A stretch of 33,788 nucleotides of DNA, taken from Alistipes sp. (GTDB taxonomy: Bacteria; Bacteroidota; Bacteroidia; Bacteroidales; Rikenellaceae). Shown here in pieces: positions 7,614 through 16,189 of the stretch (position 1 is the first letter of the stretch; each line of letters begins with the position of its first letter). The notes under the pieces were generated by a model. It worked only from the letters and a program-made list of their open reading frames with translations. It was not told the DNA's origin and made no database searches. The position numbers were made by a program, and so were the translations under genes. The DNA is taken from positions 1-33,788 of the forward strand of contig JAFYRB010000091.1 in assembly GCA_017559615.1 (NCBI GenBank). The letters are read 5' to 3'.

Positions 7614-10600
7614 ATGAGAAGAATTATATATAGTGTGCTAATGCTTGTAATGGCATTAGCTTGTGCAGAGTTTGATGAGCAGTCTATTGTAAAGGTTGCG
7701 GCGGATGCTCCAGATATGGTTTATGCAGCGTTTGACGACGAGGAGACTCGCGTATATGTAGAGAGTGATAAATATCTTCGCTGGACTGCGGGTGACGAGA
7801 TATCGTTCTTCCCAGTGACAAGCAATGTCCGTTATCGCTATGCCGGTGAGACTGGCGCAAAGGGAGGGTCGTTCGATAAGATGACAACTGGCGCGGTTTC
7901 GGGTAACGCGCTAAATAATTGCTATGGTGTATATCCTTACCGCTCTGCAACAACGATAACCTCAGCTGGAGTTATCTCATTTGATATGCCAGCCGAGCAA
8001 CTCTATGCTGAGAACTCTTTTGGCCTTGGAGCAAATACAATGGTGGCAGTCACAAGTGGCAAGACCGATAACGAACTTCGTTTTAAGAATGTATGCGGTT
8101 ATCTCAAACTTAAGCTCTATGGCGAGGACGTTGTGGTAAAGAGCGTTAAGATTGAGGGTAATAACAACGAGAAGATTGCTGGTGCTGCCAATATTCGTGC
8201 ATCATATGGCGGTGAGCCTACAGTGACAATGGCAAGCAATGCCACAGAGTCTGTAACAATCAATTGTGGTGATGGTGTTGCGTTGGGTGAGGCAAAGACT
8301 AGTGCTACGCACTTTTGGTTTGCGCTGCCCGTAACGACATTCTCTAATGGTTTTACAATCACGGTGACCGATACGAATGGTAATGAGTTTACAAAGTCTA
8401 CAAGCAAGAGCCTGGCTATCGAGCGCAATATAATTCAGCCAATGGCAGAGGTTGAAGTAGTTATGGTAACAGCACCCAAAAAGCCTGCGAATAATGAGAT
8501 TTGGTACACTACCTCTGATGGTAAGTCGCTTAGCTTGTCGGGTGATAAGTTCGGAGTAACAATCTCATCACAAGAGCAGCGCGATGGTGTGTGGGTTGTG
8601 ACCTTTAGTAGCAATCTCACGATGCTTGGCAAAGATGGTAGTATGTATGGCGCGTTTGAAAGTCAGAAGACATTGACTAGTGTTGTATTGCCAGATGGTA
8701 TAACTAAGATTGGTAATTATGCATTCTATAAGTGCTCGGCGCTACAATCGGTAACTTTGCCAGCAAGTCTACAGACTATTGGTACCCAGTCGTTCGTATC
8801 GACAATGCTTGCGACAATTACTCTACCGGCCACTGTGATAGCAATTGAGAATAAGGCATTTGACGGATCGTCGTTGAAGGCAATATATAGCCTTGCAACA
8901 ACGCCTCCAACACTTTCAAATGATTACACTTTCCCATCAGGTGTTATAGCATATGTGCCTGAGGAGTCGATTAAGAGGTATGAACAGCACAATTATTGGG
9001 GTTACTTAACTATTAAGGCTCTGCCCGATGATATGTCGGGTGGCGATGGTGCAGAGGGTGGTGCTCCTGATGCAGGTGGCTCTGAGGGTGATGATGACAA
9101 TGGCTCTGACGATGGAGTGCAGGATGGCGATGAAGGCGGTAGTGGTGAGGAGAATGAGCCTGAGGATGAACCAGTGGTAACGCCTACATCGGGTAGCGAG
9201 ATTTGGTATACAACAACCGATGGAAACGCAATAACCCTCCGTACGCAGTGTTTTAACACCTCTGTGGCATCGCACGAGAAGCGTGGCGATAAGTGGGTGA
9301 TAACATTCAATGATACGTTGACAACTATTGGTGTCTACAATGGCTCAACGGGAGCCTTCGAGAATAGCTCTACGCTTAAAACGATGACACTGCCTAATAG
9401 TGTGACGACGATGTATTCATATACATTCTATGAATGTACCAATCTTCAGAGCGTTGAACTCTCGAATACTCTTCAAAACATAGGTGAAATGTCGTTCTAT
9501 AGATGTTCGCTCTCGGAGATAACACTCCCTGCAACAATGAAGAGCATTGGAGGTGCGGCATTCTATGATTGTGATAAACTGTCAGAGGTGTACTCTTTGG
9601 CTACAACGCCACCAACGCTTGGTGATGATGTGGTCTTCCCATCGGGCGTGACTATCTATGTTCCAGATAGTGCTATTGGAGCATATTTGCAGAATAATTT
9701 CTGGAATGACTATAGTATCGCAACTATCTCAGGAGAGGTTACTGATGATGCCTTGATGTATGCACCGAATGATCCTAATTATACCTCTTCGGACTACTCG
9801 GCAAATGGTAAGTATGTAGCCTTGCAGACAGCCACAGAGGGTAAGGGTGTCGATATTGTCCTTCTTGGCGATGGCTACTCTGACCGCCAGATCGCATCGG
9901 GTCGCTATGAGGCAGATATGCGCAAGGCAATGGAGGCATTCTTCAGCAAGGAGCCTTACGCATCGTTCCGCCACCTATTTAATGTCTATATGGTGAAGTG
10001 TGTGTCGAAGTGTGAGGGCTGCACGGGTTCATATAATTATGGTAGCACGGCGCTAAACTGCTATATTAAGTCTGATGGTGTCTCTATTGGTGGCGACAAC
10101 TACACAGTATACAACTATGCAAGAGAGATTTTTGGTGAGCAGGCGTATACAGATAATAATGGACCACGCACAGATGAGTCGACACTTATAGTTATTATGA
10201 ATAGCGATGCCTATGCCGGTGTTTGTTACCTAACATCGCCAAAGTATAACACTTCGAAGAACTATGGTAATGGCAATGCGTTGGCTTACTTCTCGTTGTG
10301 CGGCGATGATGCGCTCTTTGCCAATCTACTAATACACGAGGCTGCTGGTCACGGCTTTGGTAAGCTCGGTGATGAGTACTTCTCATCGGGTAATGGTGCG
10401 ATTACCAATTACTATTACTACGAGATTAAGGACTTTGAGCAGTGGGGTTGGTTTAAGAATATCGACGCTACGGTTGGCGATGAGCTTACTGCGCAGACGA
10501 TTAAGTGGAAGCACTTCTTAAGCGACTCTCGCTATTCAGGTCTTGTAGGTATTTATGAGGGTGCCTACTCCTTTGCAAAGAATGCCTATCGACCATCGGA

Positions 10601-10754
10601 TAATAGTATTATGCGACACGTCAAGGAGAGTGATGGTAAGTTCAATGCCCCTTCGCGCGAGGCTATCTACTATCGTATCCATAAGCTCGCATATGGCGAC
10701 TCGTGGTCCTATAGGTTTGAAGACTTTGCAACGTGGGACGCTAAGAATAGATAG
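7614..10754 (+). CDS. Surface lipoprotein with fimbrillin-like domain, two LRR_5 modules and an M64 metallopeptidase domain
   Basis: This 1046-residue protein is probably exported and lipid-anchored at Cys17 (ALAC lipobox). Residues about 30-285 look like the fimbrillin-type beta domain often found in Bacteroidetes surface proteins. Two homologous modules follow (about 295-472 and 529-705). Each opens with EIWYTT-DG, holds BspA-type leucine-rich repeats such as LTSVVLPDGITKIGNYAFYKC, and closes with SLATTPPTL...FPSGV. They are joined by a low-complexity acidic Gly/Asp/Glu linker (about 475-525). From about 743 comes a peptidase M64 domain (VDIVLLGDGYSD) with the zinc site HEAAGHGFGKLGDEY, His908, Glu909 and His912. 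The founding M64 enzyme cleaves IgA, but this substrate is unknown. The small ORF at 7458 lies directly upstream. Confidence 0.88.
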   Translation: MRRIIYSVLMLVMALACAEFDEQSIVKVAADAPDMVYAAFDDEETRVYVESDKYLRWTAGDEISFFPVTSNVRYRYAGETGAKGGSFDKMTTGAVSGNALNNCYGVYPYRSATTITSAGVISFDMPAEQLYAENSFGLGANTMVAVTSGKTDNELRFKNVCGYLKLKLYGEDVVVKSVKIEGNNNEKIAGAANIRASYGGEPTVTMASNATESVTINCGDGVALGEAKTSATHFWFALPVTTFSNGFTITVTDTNGNEFTKSTSKSLAIERNIIQPMAEVEVVMVTAPKKPANNEIWYTTSDGKSLSLSGDKFGVTISSQEQRDGVWVVTFSSNLTMLGKDGSMYGAFESQKTLTSVVLPDGITKIGNYAFYKCSALQSVTLPASLQTIGTQSFVSTMLATITLPATVIAIENKAFDGSSLKAIYSLATTPPTLSNDYTFPSGVIAYVPEESIKRYEQHNYWGYLTIKALPDDMSGGDGAEGGAPDAGGSEGDDDNGSDDGVQDGDEGGSGEENEPEDEPVVTPTSGSEIWYTTTDGNAITLRTQCFNTSVASHEKRGDKWVITFNDTLTTIGVYNGSTGAFENSSTLKTMTLPNSVTTMYSYTFYECTNLQSVELSNTLQNIGEMSFYRCSLSEITLPATMKSIGGAAFYDCDKLSEVYSLATTPPTLGDDVVFPSGVTIYVPDSAIGAYLQNNFWNDYSIATISGEVTDDALMYAPNDPNYTSSDYSANGKYVALQTATEGKGVDIVLLGDGYSDRQIASGRYEADMRKAMEAFFSKEPYASFRHLFNVYMVKCVSKCEGCTGSYNYGSTALNCYIKSDGVSIGGDNYTVYNYAREIFGEQAYTDNNGPRTDESTLIVIMNSDAYAGVCYLTSPKYNTSKNYGNGNALAYFSLCGDDALFANLLIHEAAGHGFGKLGDEYFSSGNGAITNYYYYEIKDFEQWGWFKNIDATVGDELTAQTIKWKHFLSDSRYSGLVGIYEGAYSFAKNAYRPSDNSIMRHVKESDGKFNAPSREAIYYRIHKLAYGDSWSYRFEDFATWDAKNR

Positions 10755-10782
10755 TCTCTTAATTGGTAAGCATTACAGACGA

Positions 10783-10809
10783 CAAAAGCACCCGTTCGAG
10801 GTGCTTTTG
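10783..10809 (+). terminator. Bidirectional terminator between the M64 gene and yjdM
   Basis: CAAAAGCACC (10783-10792) pairs with GGTGCTTTTG (10800-10809) around a seven-base loop. The A and T runs are inside the stem, so it can serve both convergent genes. Confidence 0.75.
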
Positions 10810-10829
10810 CCGTTTTGGTGAATATAGTA

Positions 10830-11159
10830 TTACTTCTTTAAGAAGCAGGTCTTTAGCACGATGCTACTGCCATCAATCTTGCAATCAACCTCCTCTGGAT
10901 TATCCGTTAGGCGGATGCTCTTTACCTTTGTGCCGCGCTTGATAACCATTGATGAGCCCTTAACTTTCAAATCCTTGATAACGGTTACAGAATCGCCATC
11001 CAACAACTCTGCTCCATTGCTATCCTTTGGGGTGTCTGCTACTGCAGCTGTGCCATTCTCGCCATCAAACTCGTATGTGCAATCTGGGCACACATATAGT
11101 GAACCATCAAAATATACATACTCGCCACCACACTTAGGGCACTTTGTAATCTCGCTCAT
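10830..11159 (-). CDS. yjdM: YjdM (PhnA) family zinc-ribbon protein
   Basis: The protein has 109 residues, close to the 111 of E. coli YjdM. A zinc ribbon has Cys7, Cys10, Cys24 and Cys27 (CPKCGGEY...YVCPDC). The PhnA C-terminal domain follows, with DGDSVTVIKDLKVKGSS, KRGTKVKSIRL and CKIDGSSIVLKT, all strongly conserved. The old name PhnA came from the phosphonate operon of E. coli, but the gene is not needed for phosphonate use and its function is not settled. The gene is monocistronic and divergent from the CHASE2-caspase locus. Confidence 0.95.
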   Translation of the reverse strand: MSEITKCPKCGGEYVYFDGSLYVCPDCTYEFDGENGTAAVADTPKDSNGAELLDGDSVTVIKDLKVKGSSMVIKRGTKVKSIRLTDNPEEVDCKIDGSSIVLKTCFLKK

Positions 11160-11210
11160 ATATCTTAGTTTTAGTTAATAATTACATTCGTTTTACCTTA
11201 AATTCGTCTG

Positions 11211-11218
11211 CAAAGATA
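11211..11218 (-). promoter_or_regulatory. -7 element for yjdM
   Basis: TATCTTTG on the minus strand, 52 bases before the ATG. The -33 region is not a good match. Confidence 0.5.
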
Positions 11219-11271
11219 GATAAAATTATGGATAATTACAGGTAAAGTATCTATTTACTAATGAATTGGTA

Positions 11272-11301
11272 TTTGATTTATTTAAAATATACTTATCTTT
11301 G
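11272..11301 (+). promoter_or_regulatory. Promoter of the CHASE2-caspase operon
   Basis: TTTG (11272-11275) and TATCTTTG (11294-11301) are spaced by 18 bases, a near-perfect Bacteroidetes promoter, 64 bases before the CHASE2 gene. No terminator is seen before 15690, so it probably drives three genes. Confidence 0.75.
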
Positions 11302-11365
11302 TATAATATATTGTGTATTCTGAAGCTAATTGCGATATAATTAGCAATACATATGACATTTTGTA

Positions 11366-12610
11366 ATGAAATCTGAGAATCAAAATAGTGGTAATTCCAC
11401 GGCTTGTGAGAATAAGTCTCGTATATATCCATTCCTTAAGGTCGTGCTTAAGGGAGGTTTTCTTGCTGCTTTAGTGGTAGCATTTATGCTTAGCATTGCT
11501 TGGACTGGACAGCGTGCAAATATCTTAAATCCTTGGAAGCAGGCGATGGCTAGCTATAAGCTTTCGGATTTGTATTTGGGCGCGCATAGAAGTTCTCGAC
11601 CAGTGTCGTATGACGGAGCCTCTGTAGTGACTGTAGATATCTCCAATTGTTATAGTCGTATGGAGATAGCTGAACTTATCAATAAGATTAACTTGGCCAA
11701 GCCACGTGCCGTTGCACTCGATGTAATATTCCCGGATCTCTCATCAAATAGCAACAAGGCAGACAATGACTCGCTTGTTGCTGCTTTGCAACGCACAGAG
11801 AATCTTATATTAGTAAGAGAGTATCGTCCTATTTCAAGGACTGAGTTCGCGATACAATCTTCATTCTTTGAGAACGATGTCGATGCAACTGTGGCTGCTG
11901 CAACATTGCCAATGGGTGTAATTCGAGAGTGGTCTCCAATGTTGGTGTTTGACAATGATACGGTGCCATCGTTTGCTAAGGCTGTAGCAGATGTGGTTGG
12001 TATTGTTGTAGCCTCAACAACAGATTCTCAAATTATAGACTACTCAATTCAGGATAATATAACCATTAAGGCTAATGAGCCTTGGAATCCAGAGTTTCTT
12101 GAGAATCAAATTGTGCTCATCGGAGACCTCGCAGATGTTAGAGATACTCATATAATTCCGCTGACACTCAATAGATCTATAAAACAGCCAGGCGTGTGTG
12201 TGCATCGACAGATTATTCAGACAGCAATGCAGGGTAGGGTATTTCATCAAGTGCCAAATTGGCTTGTGCTAGTTGTTACATATATAATCCTTTGGGTGTT
12301 GTGTGTAGTTAAAAAGTATTGGAGACATCATACCGATAAAAGGTTTGAAAGAATAAATGATAGTAAAGGTCGTTTTGCTGTTTATTTGACAGCATTTTGG
12401 GATGGCACAAAGCAGGATGTGTTGCGACTTGTTATTTTGTGCTTTACAATCTGTTGTGGATATCTGCTCTTTTGGACCACTGGAGTGCTCTTTGAATTTA
12501 AGCTTCTGCTTTCTGGATATGTTCTACTATACATCTTCGAAGGAATTGATGATAGAATATCGAGGATAAAATTAGAGGTGAAAGAGAGATTGGAGACAGA
12601 AGAAGAATAA
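11366..12610 (+). CDS. CHASE2-domain membrane sensor without output domain
   Basis: This 414-residue protein has one N-terminal membrane helix (about 27-47), an extracytoplasmic domain (about 50-290), then three helices (about 297-315, 348-368, 373-392). The outer domain reads as CHASE2: VVTVDISN early, PRAVALDVIFPD, later QIVLIGDLADVRDTH and PGVCVHRQIIQTAMQG. CHASE2 domains normally sense an unknown external signal for a fused kinase, cyclase or phosphodiesterase. Here the chain ends after a short charged tail (about 395-414) with no catalytic domain. The output may therefore be the separate proteins that follow, the secreted caspase 32 bases downstream being the nearest. Domain call is good; the partnership is inference. 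Confidence 0.82.
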   Translation: MKSENQNSGNSTACENKSRIYPFLKVVLKGGFLAALVVAFMLSIAWTGQRANILNPWKQAMASYKLSDLYLGAHRSSRPVSYDGASVVTVDISNCYSRMEIAELINKINLAKPRAVALDVIFPDLSSNSNKADNDSLVAALQRTENLILVREYRPISRTEFAIQSSFFENDVDATVAAATLPMGVIREWSPMLVFDNDTVPSFAKAVADVVGIVVASTTDSQIIDYSIQDNITIKANEPWNPEFLENQIVLIGDLADVRDTHIIPLTLNRSIKQPGVCVHRQIIQTAMQGRVFHQVPNWLVLVVTYIILWVLCVVKKYWRHHTDKRFERINDSKGRFAVYLTAFWDGTKQDVLRLVILCFTICCGYLLFWTTGVLFEFKLLLSGYVLLYIFEGIDDRISRIKLEVKERLETEEE

Positions 12611-12642
12611 TTGAAACTATTAACCACCCAAAACTAAATAAG

Positions 12643-14856
12643 ATGAAAAAAAATATACTGCTATTTGCAGTTATGGTAATTTGTGTCGCGCAGTCCTATG
12701 CTCAGCAAATTAGGCCTGCCTCTGAATGGTCCGATGAGAATTCGACTATGCTCTACGGATTGAAAGATAGAAGCACTGATGAGTGGGTTGTGAAACCGCA
12801 ATATTCTTCTGCTCTATATCTTGGTGTATATGAAGGTACACACTATTATGGTTTGCAGAATGTCGATAAACTATGGGGTGTTATCTCAAGTCAGGACTTT
12901 ACAAAAATGAAGGTCGAGCATCAGTACGATATATTAAATGAGGCCATACTCCTTCGACGTGGAATACCTATTGTTATTGTGAAAAAGGGTGCTCTATGGG
13001 GTGGTATCGAGGTCTATACAGATACCTGTGCAACGGTCTTTGAAGTTAAGTATACCTCTGTGGTTAGTAGTGGAAACCTTGCCCTGCTAAGTGCGGATAA
13101 TACTAAGGAGACATACAAGTGGGCTGAAGTGAAGGCTAAGTTTGAGGAGACTATCACCAGAGTAAAACAAGAAGAGGAGAATCGTAGATTAGCTGAAGAG
13201 GCGAGAATTAAACAAGAGAATGAGACCAAGGCGCAGACTATGGCCGCATTGGTAGATAAGCTATCTTCGTTTACTAAGTATGCCAAAGAGTATGTAACGC
13301 CTATTATCAATGAGTGGCAAAAGAAGGGTGAGTTTGAGAAAATTGCCGATTACGAAGCGCGTGTAATGGGTGAAAACCGCCTTAAGAAAATCGAGGAGCT
13401 AACAAAAGAGGCCGAGCAACTCTACTTCAAGGAGTATGAGCAGCTTGACCCTACTGAGAATATGTCTCTTGGTGCGTATGACGCAGATAATGAGGTCTTT
13501 TTGATAGAGTCTGAGGTCTTTGGTCAACTCCTTGTCCCAGTACCATTTGCCGAGGGTGAGTCCTTTAAGAGAGACTTTGACTTTTTGGTAAAGTCAAACC
13601 CTGAGTATTTTATTCAGAACGATAAGTTAGCGTTGCGTTCATTGGTGTTTACCCACCCCAAGACCAACAAGTCATACAAGTATAGTAATGATGCTGGCTT
13701 GAATTACACTCAGTACGAGATTAATGCAGATTCGTTTGGATTCGATAGTATATATATCCCAGTGAATACTGTAACTAATACTGCCGTAGATGTGTCAACA
13801 ATCGTAGCAAAATCGACAGTAAAGCCAGTTTGCAGAATACTCTCTCCTAAGAATAATGATACATATACTGACGAGTATGTCACCATTAACTATGTCGCAA
13901 CAGTAGGATCTGGATTGACTTACACGTTGAAGGTCTCTGTTAATGGTGAAGATGTGGAGCCAGAACTCTTGAATGGTACTTCTAAGGGTGTTAGGGTTGC
14001 TACTGGTAAAGAGATGAGAATTAAGCTGCCAAGAAAGGTGGGCGAGCCTTGTAATATATCGATGTACATTGCAGATTCAGAGGGTGTTTACGGAGAGCCA
14101 CAAAAGCTAAGACTACACTATGTCGGTGAGGCGCCAAAATCAAAACTACATATCTTGTCAGTAGGTGTTAGCGATTATAAGTCAAAGGATCTTGAGGTGC
14201 TTAGTTATGCTGCTAAGGATGCTAAAGATTTTATTGATGCTGTTGCTAATGCAGATGTTGAGATGTATTCAAGTGTTTCAAGCCAGCTTCTTGTGAATGA
14301 TAAGGCTACAAGAAATGAGGTAATGAGAAACTTGAGAGCTCTTGTAGCAAATGTTGACCAGGGAGATGTCGTGATGTTGTACTTCTCGGGTCACGGTATT
14401 AAAGATGGTGAGGAGGCCTTCTATATGACATATGATTCATCTGCGGAGGATTGCTTCACAGGTGTGAATTTCTCTGATATCAGAACTCAGATTAGAAAAC
14501 TTACAGAGGAGAAGAAGTGCCACGTGTTGCTCTTTATCGATGCTTGTCACTCGGGTGCGATGTATGGTATGAAGGGTACAACTATGGAACTAACAATGAA
14601 GGTGCCTGGTCTTATCGGATTCTATTCAAGCACAAGCGGACAGCAATCTGCCGAGTTGGATAAGTTGCAGAATGGTGCATTTACTCACGCCATAATTCAG
14701 GCATTTGAGGGCGGTGCGAAGAATGAAAATGGCGAGATTACCATTATGAACCTTGAGAACTATGTAAGAACAAAGGTTAAGGAGAATACTAATAATCGCC
14801 AGGAACCTATTATCGAGAATATGATGGGTGATGCAGTAATATTTAGAGTAAAATGA
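12643..14856 (+). CDS. Secreted caspase-like (C14) protease with WG-like repeats
   Basis: This 737-residue protein has a Sec signal peptide ending SYA-Q at residue 20. Residues about 25-160 contain WG-type repeats (VVKPQYSSAL, KLWGVIS, GALWGGIEV). A charged coiled coil spans about 165-205. A Bacteroidetes middle domain follows (about 205-395; YDADNEVFLIESE, LVPVPFAEG). A beta domain with ILSPKNNDTYTDEYVTINY at about 405-500 is the kind that often precedes caspase modules. The caspase p20-like domain (about 505-737) has the dyad His584 (YFSGHG) and Cys635 (LFIDACHSG). Caspase-family enzymes cut after Asp or basic residues; the specificity here is unknown. Export is notable, as it would put the protease on the same side as the CHASE2 sensor. 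Its end overlaps the next gene by four bases. Confidence 0.9.
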   Translation: MKKNILLFAVMVICVAQSYAQQIRPASEWSDENSTMLYGLKDRSTDEWVVKPQYSSALYLGVYEGTHYYGLQNVDKLWGVISSQDFTKMKVEHQYDILNEAILLRRGIPIVIVKKGALWGGIEVYTDTCATVFEVKYTSVVSSGNLALLSADNTKETYKWAEVKAKFEETITRVKQEEENRRLAEEARIKQENETKAQTMAALVDKLSSFTKYAKEYVTPIINEWQKKGEFEKIADYEARVMGENRLKKIEELTKEAEQLYFKEYEQLDPTENMSLGAYDADNEVFLIESEVFGQLLVPVPFAEGESFKRDFDFLVKSNPEYFIQNDKLALRSLVFTHPKTNKSYKYSNDAGLNYTQYEINADSFGFDSIYIPVNTVTNTAVDVSTIVAKSTVKPVCRILSPKNNDTYTDEYVTINYVATVGSGLTYTLKVSVNGEDVEPELLNGTSKGVRVATGKEMRIKLPRKVGEPCNISMYIADSEGVYGEPQKLRLHYVGEAPKSKLHILSVGVSDYKSKDLEVLSYAAKDAKDFIDAVANADVEMYSSVSSQLLVNDKATRNEVMRNLRALVANVDQGDVVMLYFSGHGIKDGEEAFYMTYDSSAEDCFTGVNFSDIRTQIRKLTEEKKCHVLLFIDACHSGAMYGMKGTTMELTMKVPGLIGFYSSTSGQQSAELDKLQNGAFTHAIIQAFEGGAKNENGEITIMNLENYVRTKVKENTNNRQEPIIENMMGDAVIFRVK

Positions 14857-15689
14857 GAAAATTATTAATTGCGATTGTAGCTATATTGCTGTGTCCTAAT
14901 CTATCGGCACAGTGTTATGTGTATGAGACGACGGGAGATGTATTCGTTAAGGTAGAGGATACTTGGAAGCCGGCGTATAAGACGATGTCTGTGCTACCAT
15001 CTAATCTTATTAGAACTGAACAATATTCGTCTGTTGTGATACTTGACAGAGGTAATGACAAACTCTATACATTTCAGTCTTCTACGCCTACATCTCTGGA
15101 GTCATTGATAAAGAGTAGAAAGAAGAGTGCGACTACTCTGCTTAAGGAGGTGTCGCAAGAGTTGTATGTTGCTATGTTTAAGAGCAATGATAAATCAAAA
15201 GATATCTCGAACTATACTAGTGGAGTTACATATCGTGATGAGAATGTCGATCGTTATGTAGCGCAAGCCTTGGCCTCTTCACGATCTAATACTGATGCTG
15301 TATCTCTATGTGTTGTTGATGACTTGAATGGTGAGGTGTTATCGTACGCAAGAATAGGTGTGTTGGGCGTTATTGAGATTACAAATAATAGTGGTGAGAA
15401 CCTGTTTGTAAATGTGTTAGACTTCGATTCTAAGGGAAATATCTCCCCAATCTTTCCGATGGATGAGTACCACACAATGATGCATCTATATATCCCGGCT
15501 AATTCGGTGGTACGCCTAAGAGATTATCCTGTTGAATTTTACGAACCTATAGGTGTTGATACACTAGTGCTTGTAGCATATCACAAGCCATTCGATATTG
15601 CAAATGTCGTGAAGATGCTACAATCTGTAACACCTCAAAATGCTGTTGATGTCTATATTAACTCGTCAACAATAACAATTGCTAGGTGA
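14853..15689 (+). CDS. Secreted FecR-like / DUF4384-like protein
   Basis: This 278-residue protein starts with a signal peptide (cleavage near LSA-Q, residue 20). The N-terminal half (VYETTGDVFVKVEDTWKPA, ...NLIRTEQYSSVVILDRG) looks like the FecR-type beta domain: a strand set followed by 'threshold' and 'S-x-V-x-I' segments. The C-terminal half (GENLFVNVLDFDSKGNISPIFP, then IPANSVVRL and DTLVLVAYHKPFD) matches the DUF4384 pattern often linked to caspase-like proteins. The ATGA overlap with the caspase gene argues for coupled translation and a shared complex. Assignments rest on pattern only and both halves should be checked. No lipobox is seen: the Cys at 21 lacks the right context. Confidence 0.65.
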   Translation: MRKLLIAIVAILLCPNLSAQCYVYETTGDVFVKVEDTWKPAYKTMSVLPSNLIRTEQYSSVVILDRGNDKLYTFQSSTPTSLESLIKSRKKSATTLLKEVSQELYVAMFKSNDKSKDISNYTSGVTYRDENVDRYVAQALASSRSNTDAVSLCVVDDLNGEVLSYARIGVLGVIEITNNSGENLFVNVLDFDSKGNISPIFPMDEYHTMMHLYIPANSVVRLRDYPVEFYEPIGVDTLVLVAYHKPFDIANVVKMLQSVTPQNAVDVYINSSTITIAR

Positions 15690-15770
15690 TTATAAATCGA
15701 GATTTGGGAGCTTTGCTATTTAGATTACATACACTCAGAGTAGCATTTCGTACATTATCGATACAATTGC

Positions 15771-15801
15771 ATTGCCATTTGCAATAACTATTATACTTTT
15801 G
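15771..15801 (+). promoter_or_regulatory. Promoter of the LytTR gene cluster
   Basis: ATTG (15771-15774) and TACTTTTG (15794-15801) are spaced by 19 bases, 17 bases before the LytTR gene. The preceding 80 bases form a gene-free spacer that would be the natural site for autoregulation. Confidence 0.55.
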
Positions 15802-15818
15802 TATAGAAAAGAATTCGA

Positions 15819-16187
15819 ATGAAGAAGAAAAAGTATCTCATAATACCGACTTCCATTGATATGGTGCGTATAGCTCCAGAGAATATCGTCTACATAGCAT
15901 CGGATGGAAACTATTCGACGCTTATGCAGGCCGATAATGAGGTGCGTATGCTGTCGTATCAGTTGGGACAAGTCGAGGAGATGATACACACTCAACTTGG
16001 TAGCGAGGGTAATCCTTTTATTCGAATTGGTAAAAGTCTAATCATTAATAGTATCTACACCTACTACATCAATATTCCTAAGCAGAAGTTGATACTCTCC
16101 GATGTGTCATCGTTTAGCCATAGCGTGACTGCATCAAAGGAGTCTTTAAGGGAGTTGAAGATGCTGTTTGAAAAGGAGATGAAATAG
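15819..16187 (+). CDS. Stand-alone LytTR DNA-binding protein
   Basis: This 122-residue protein is a LytTR (AlgR/AgrA/LytR) DNA-binding domain with no receiver or membrane segment. Typical landmarks are DMVRIAPENIVYIASDGNYSTL near the N-terminus and PFIRIGKSLIINSIYTYYI in the middle, with VTASKESLREL at the end. LytTR proteins bind paired sites upstream of envelope, virulence and competence genes. Without a phosphorylation domain, control must be through its amount or a partner. It lies two bases ahead of the NAGPA-like gene in a three-gene unit. Confidence 0.88.
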   Translation: MKKKKYLIIPTSIDMVRIAPENIVYIASDGNYSTLMQADNEVRMLSYQLGQVEEMIHTQLGSEGNPFIRIGKSLIINSIYTYYINIPKQKLILSDVSSFSHSVTASKESLRELKMLFEKEMK

Positions 16188-16189
16188 TT

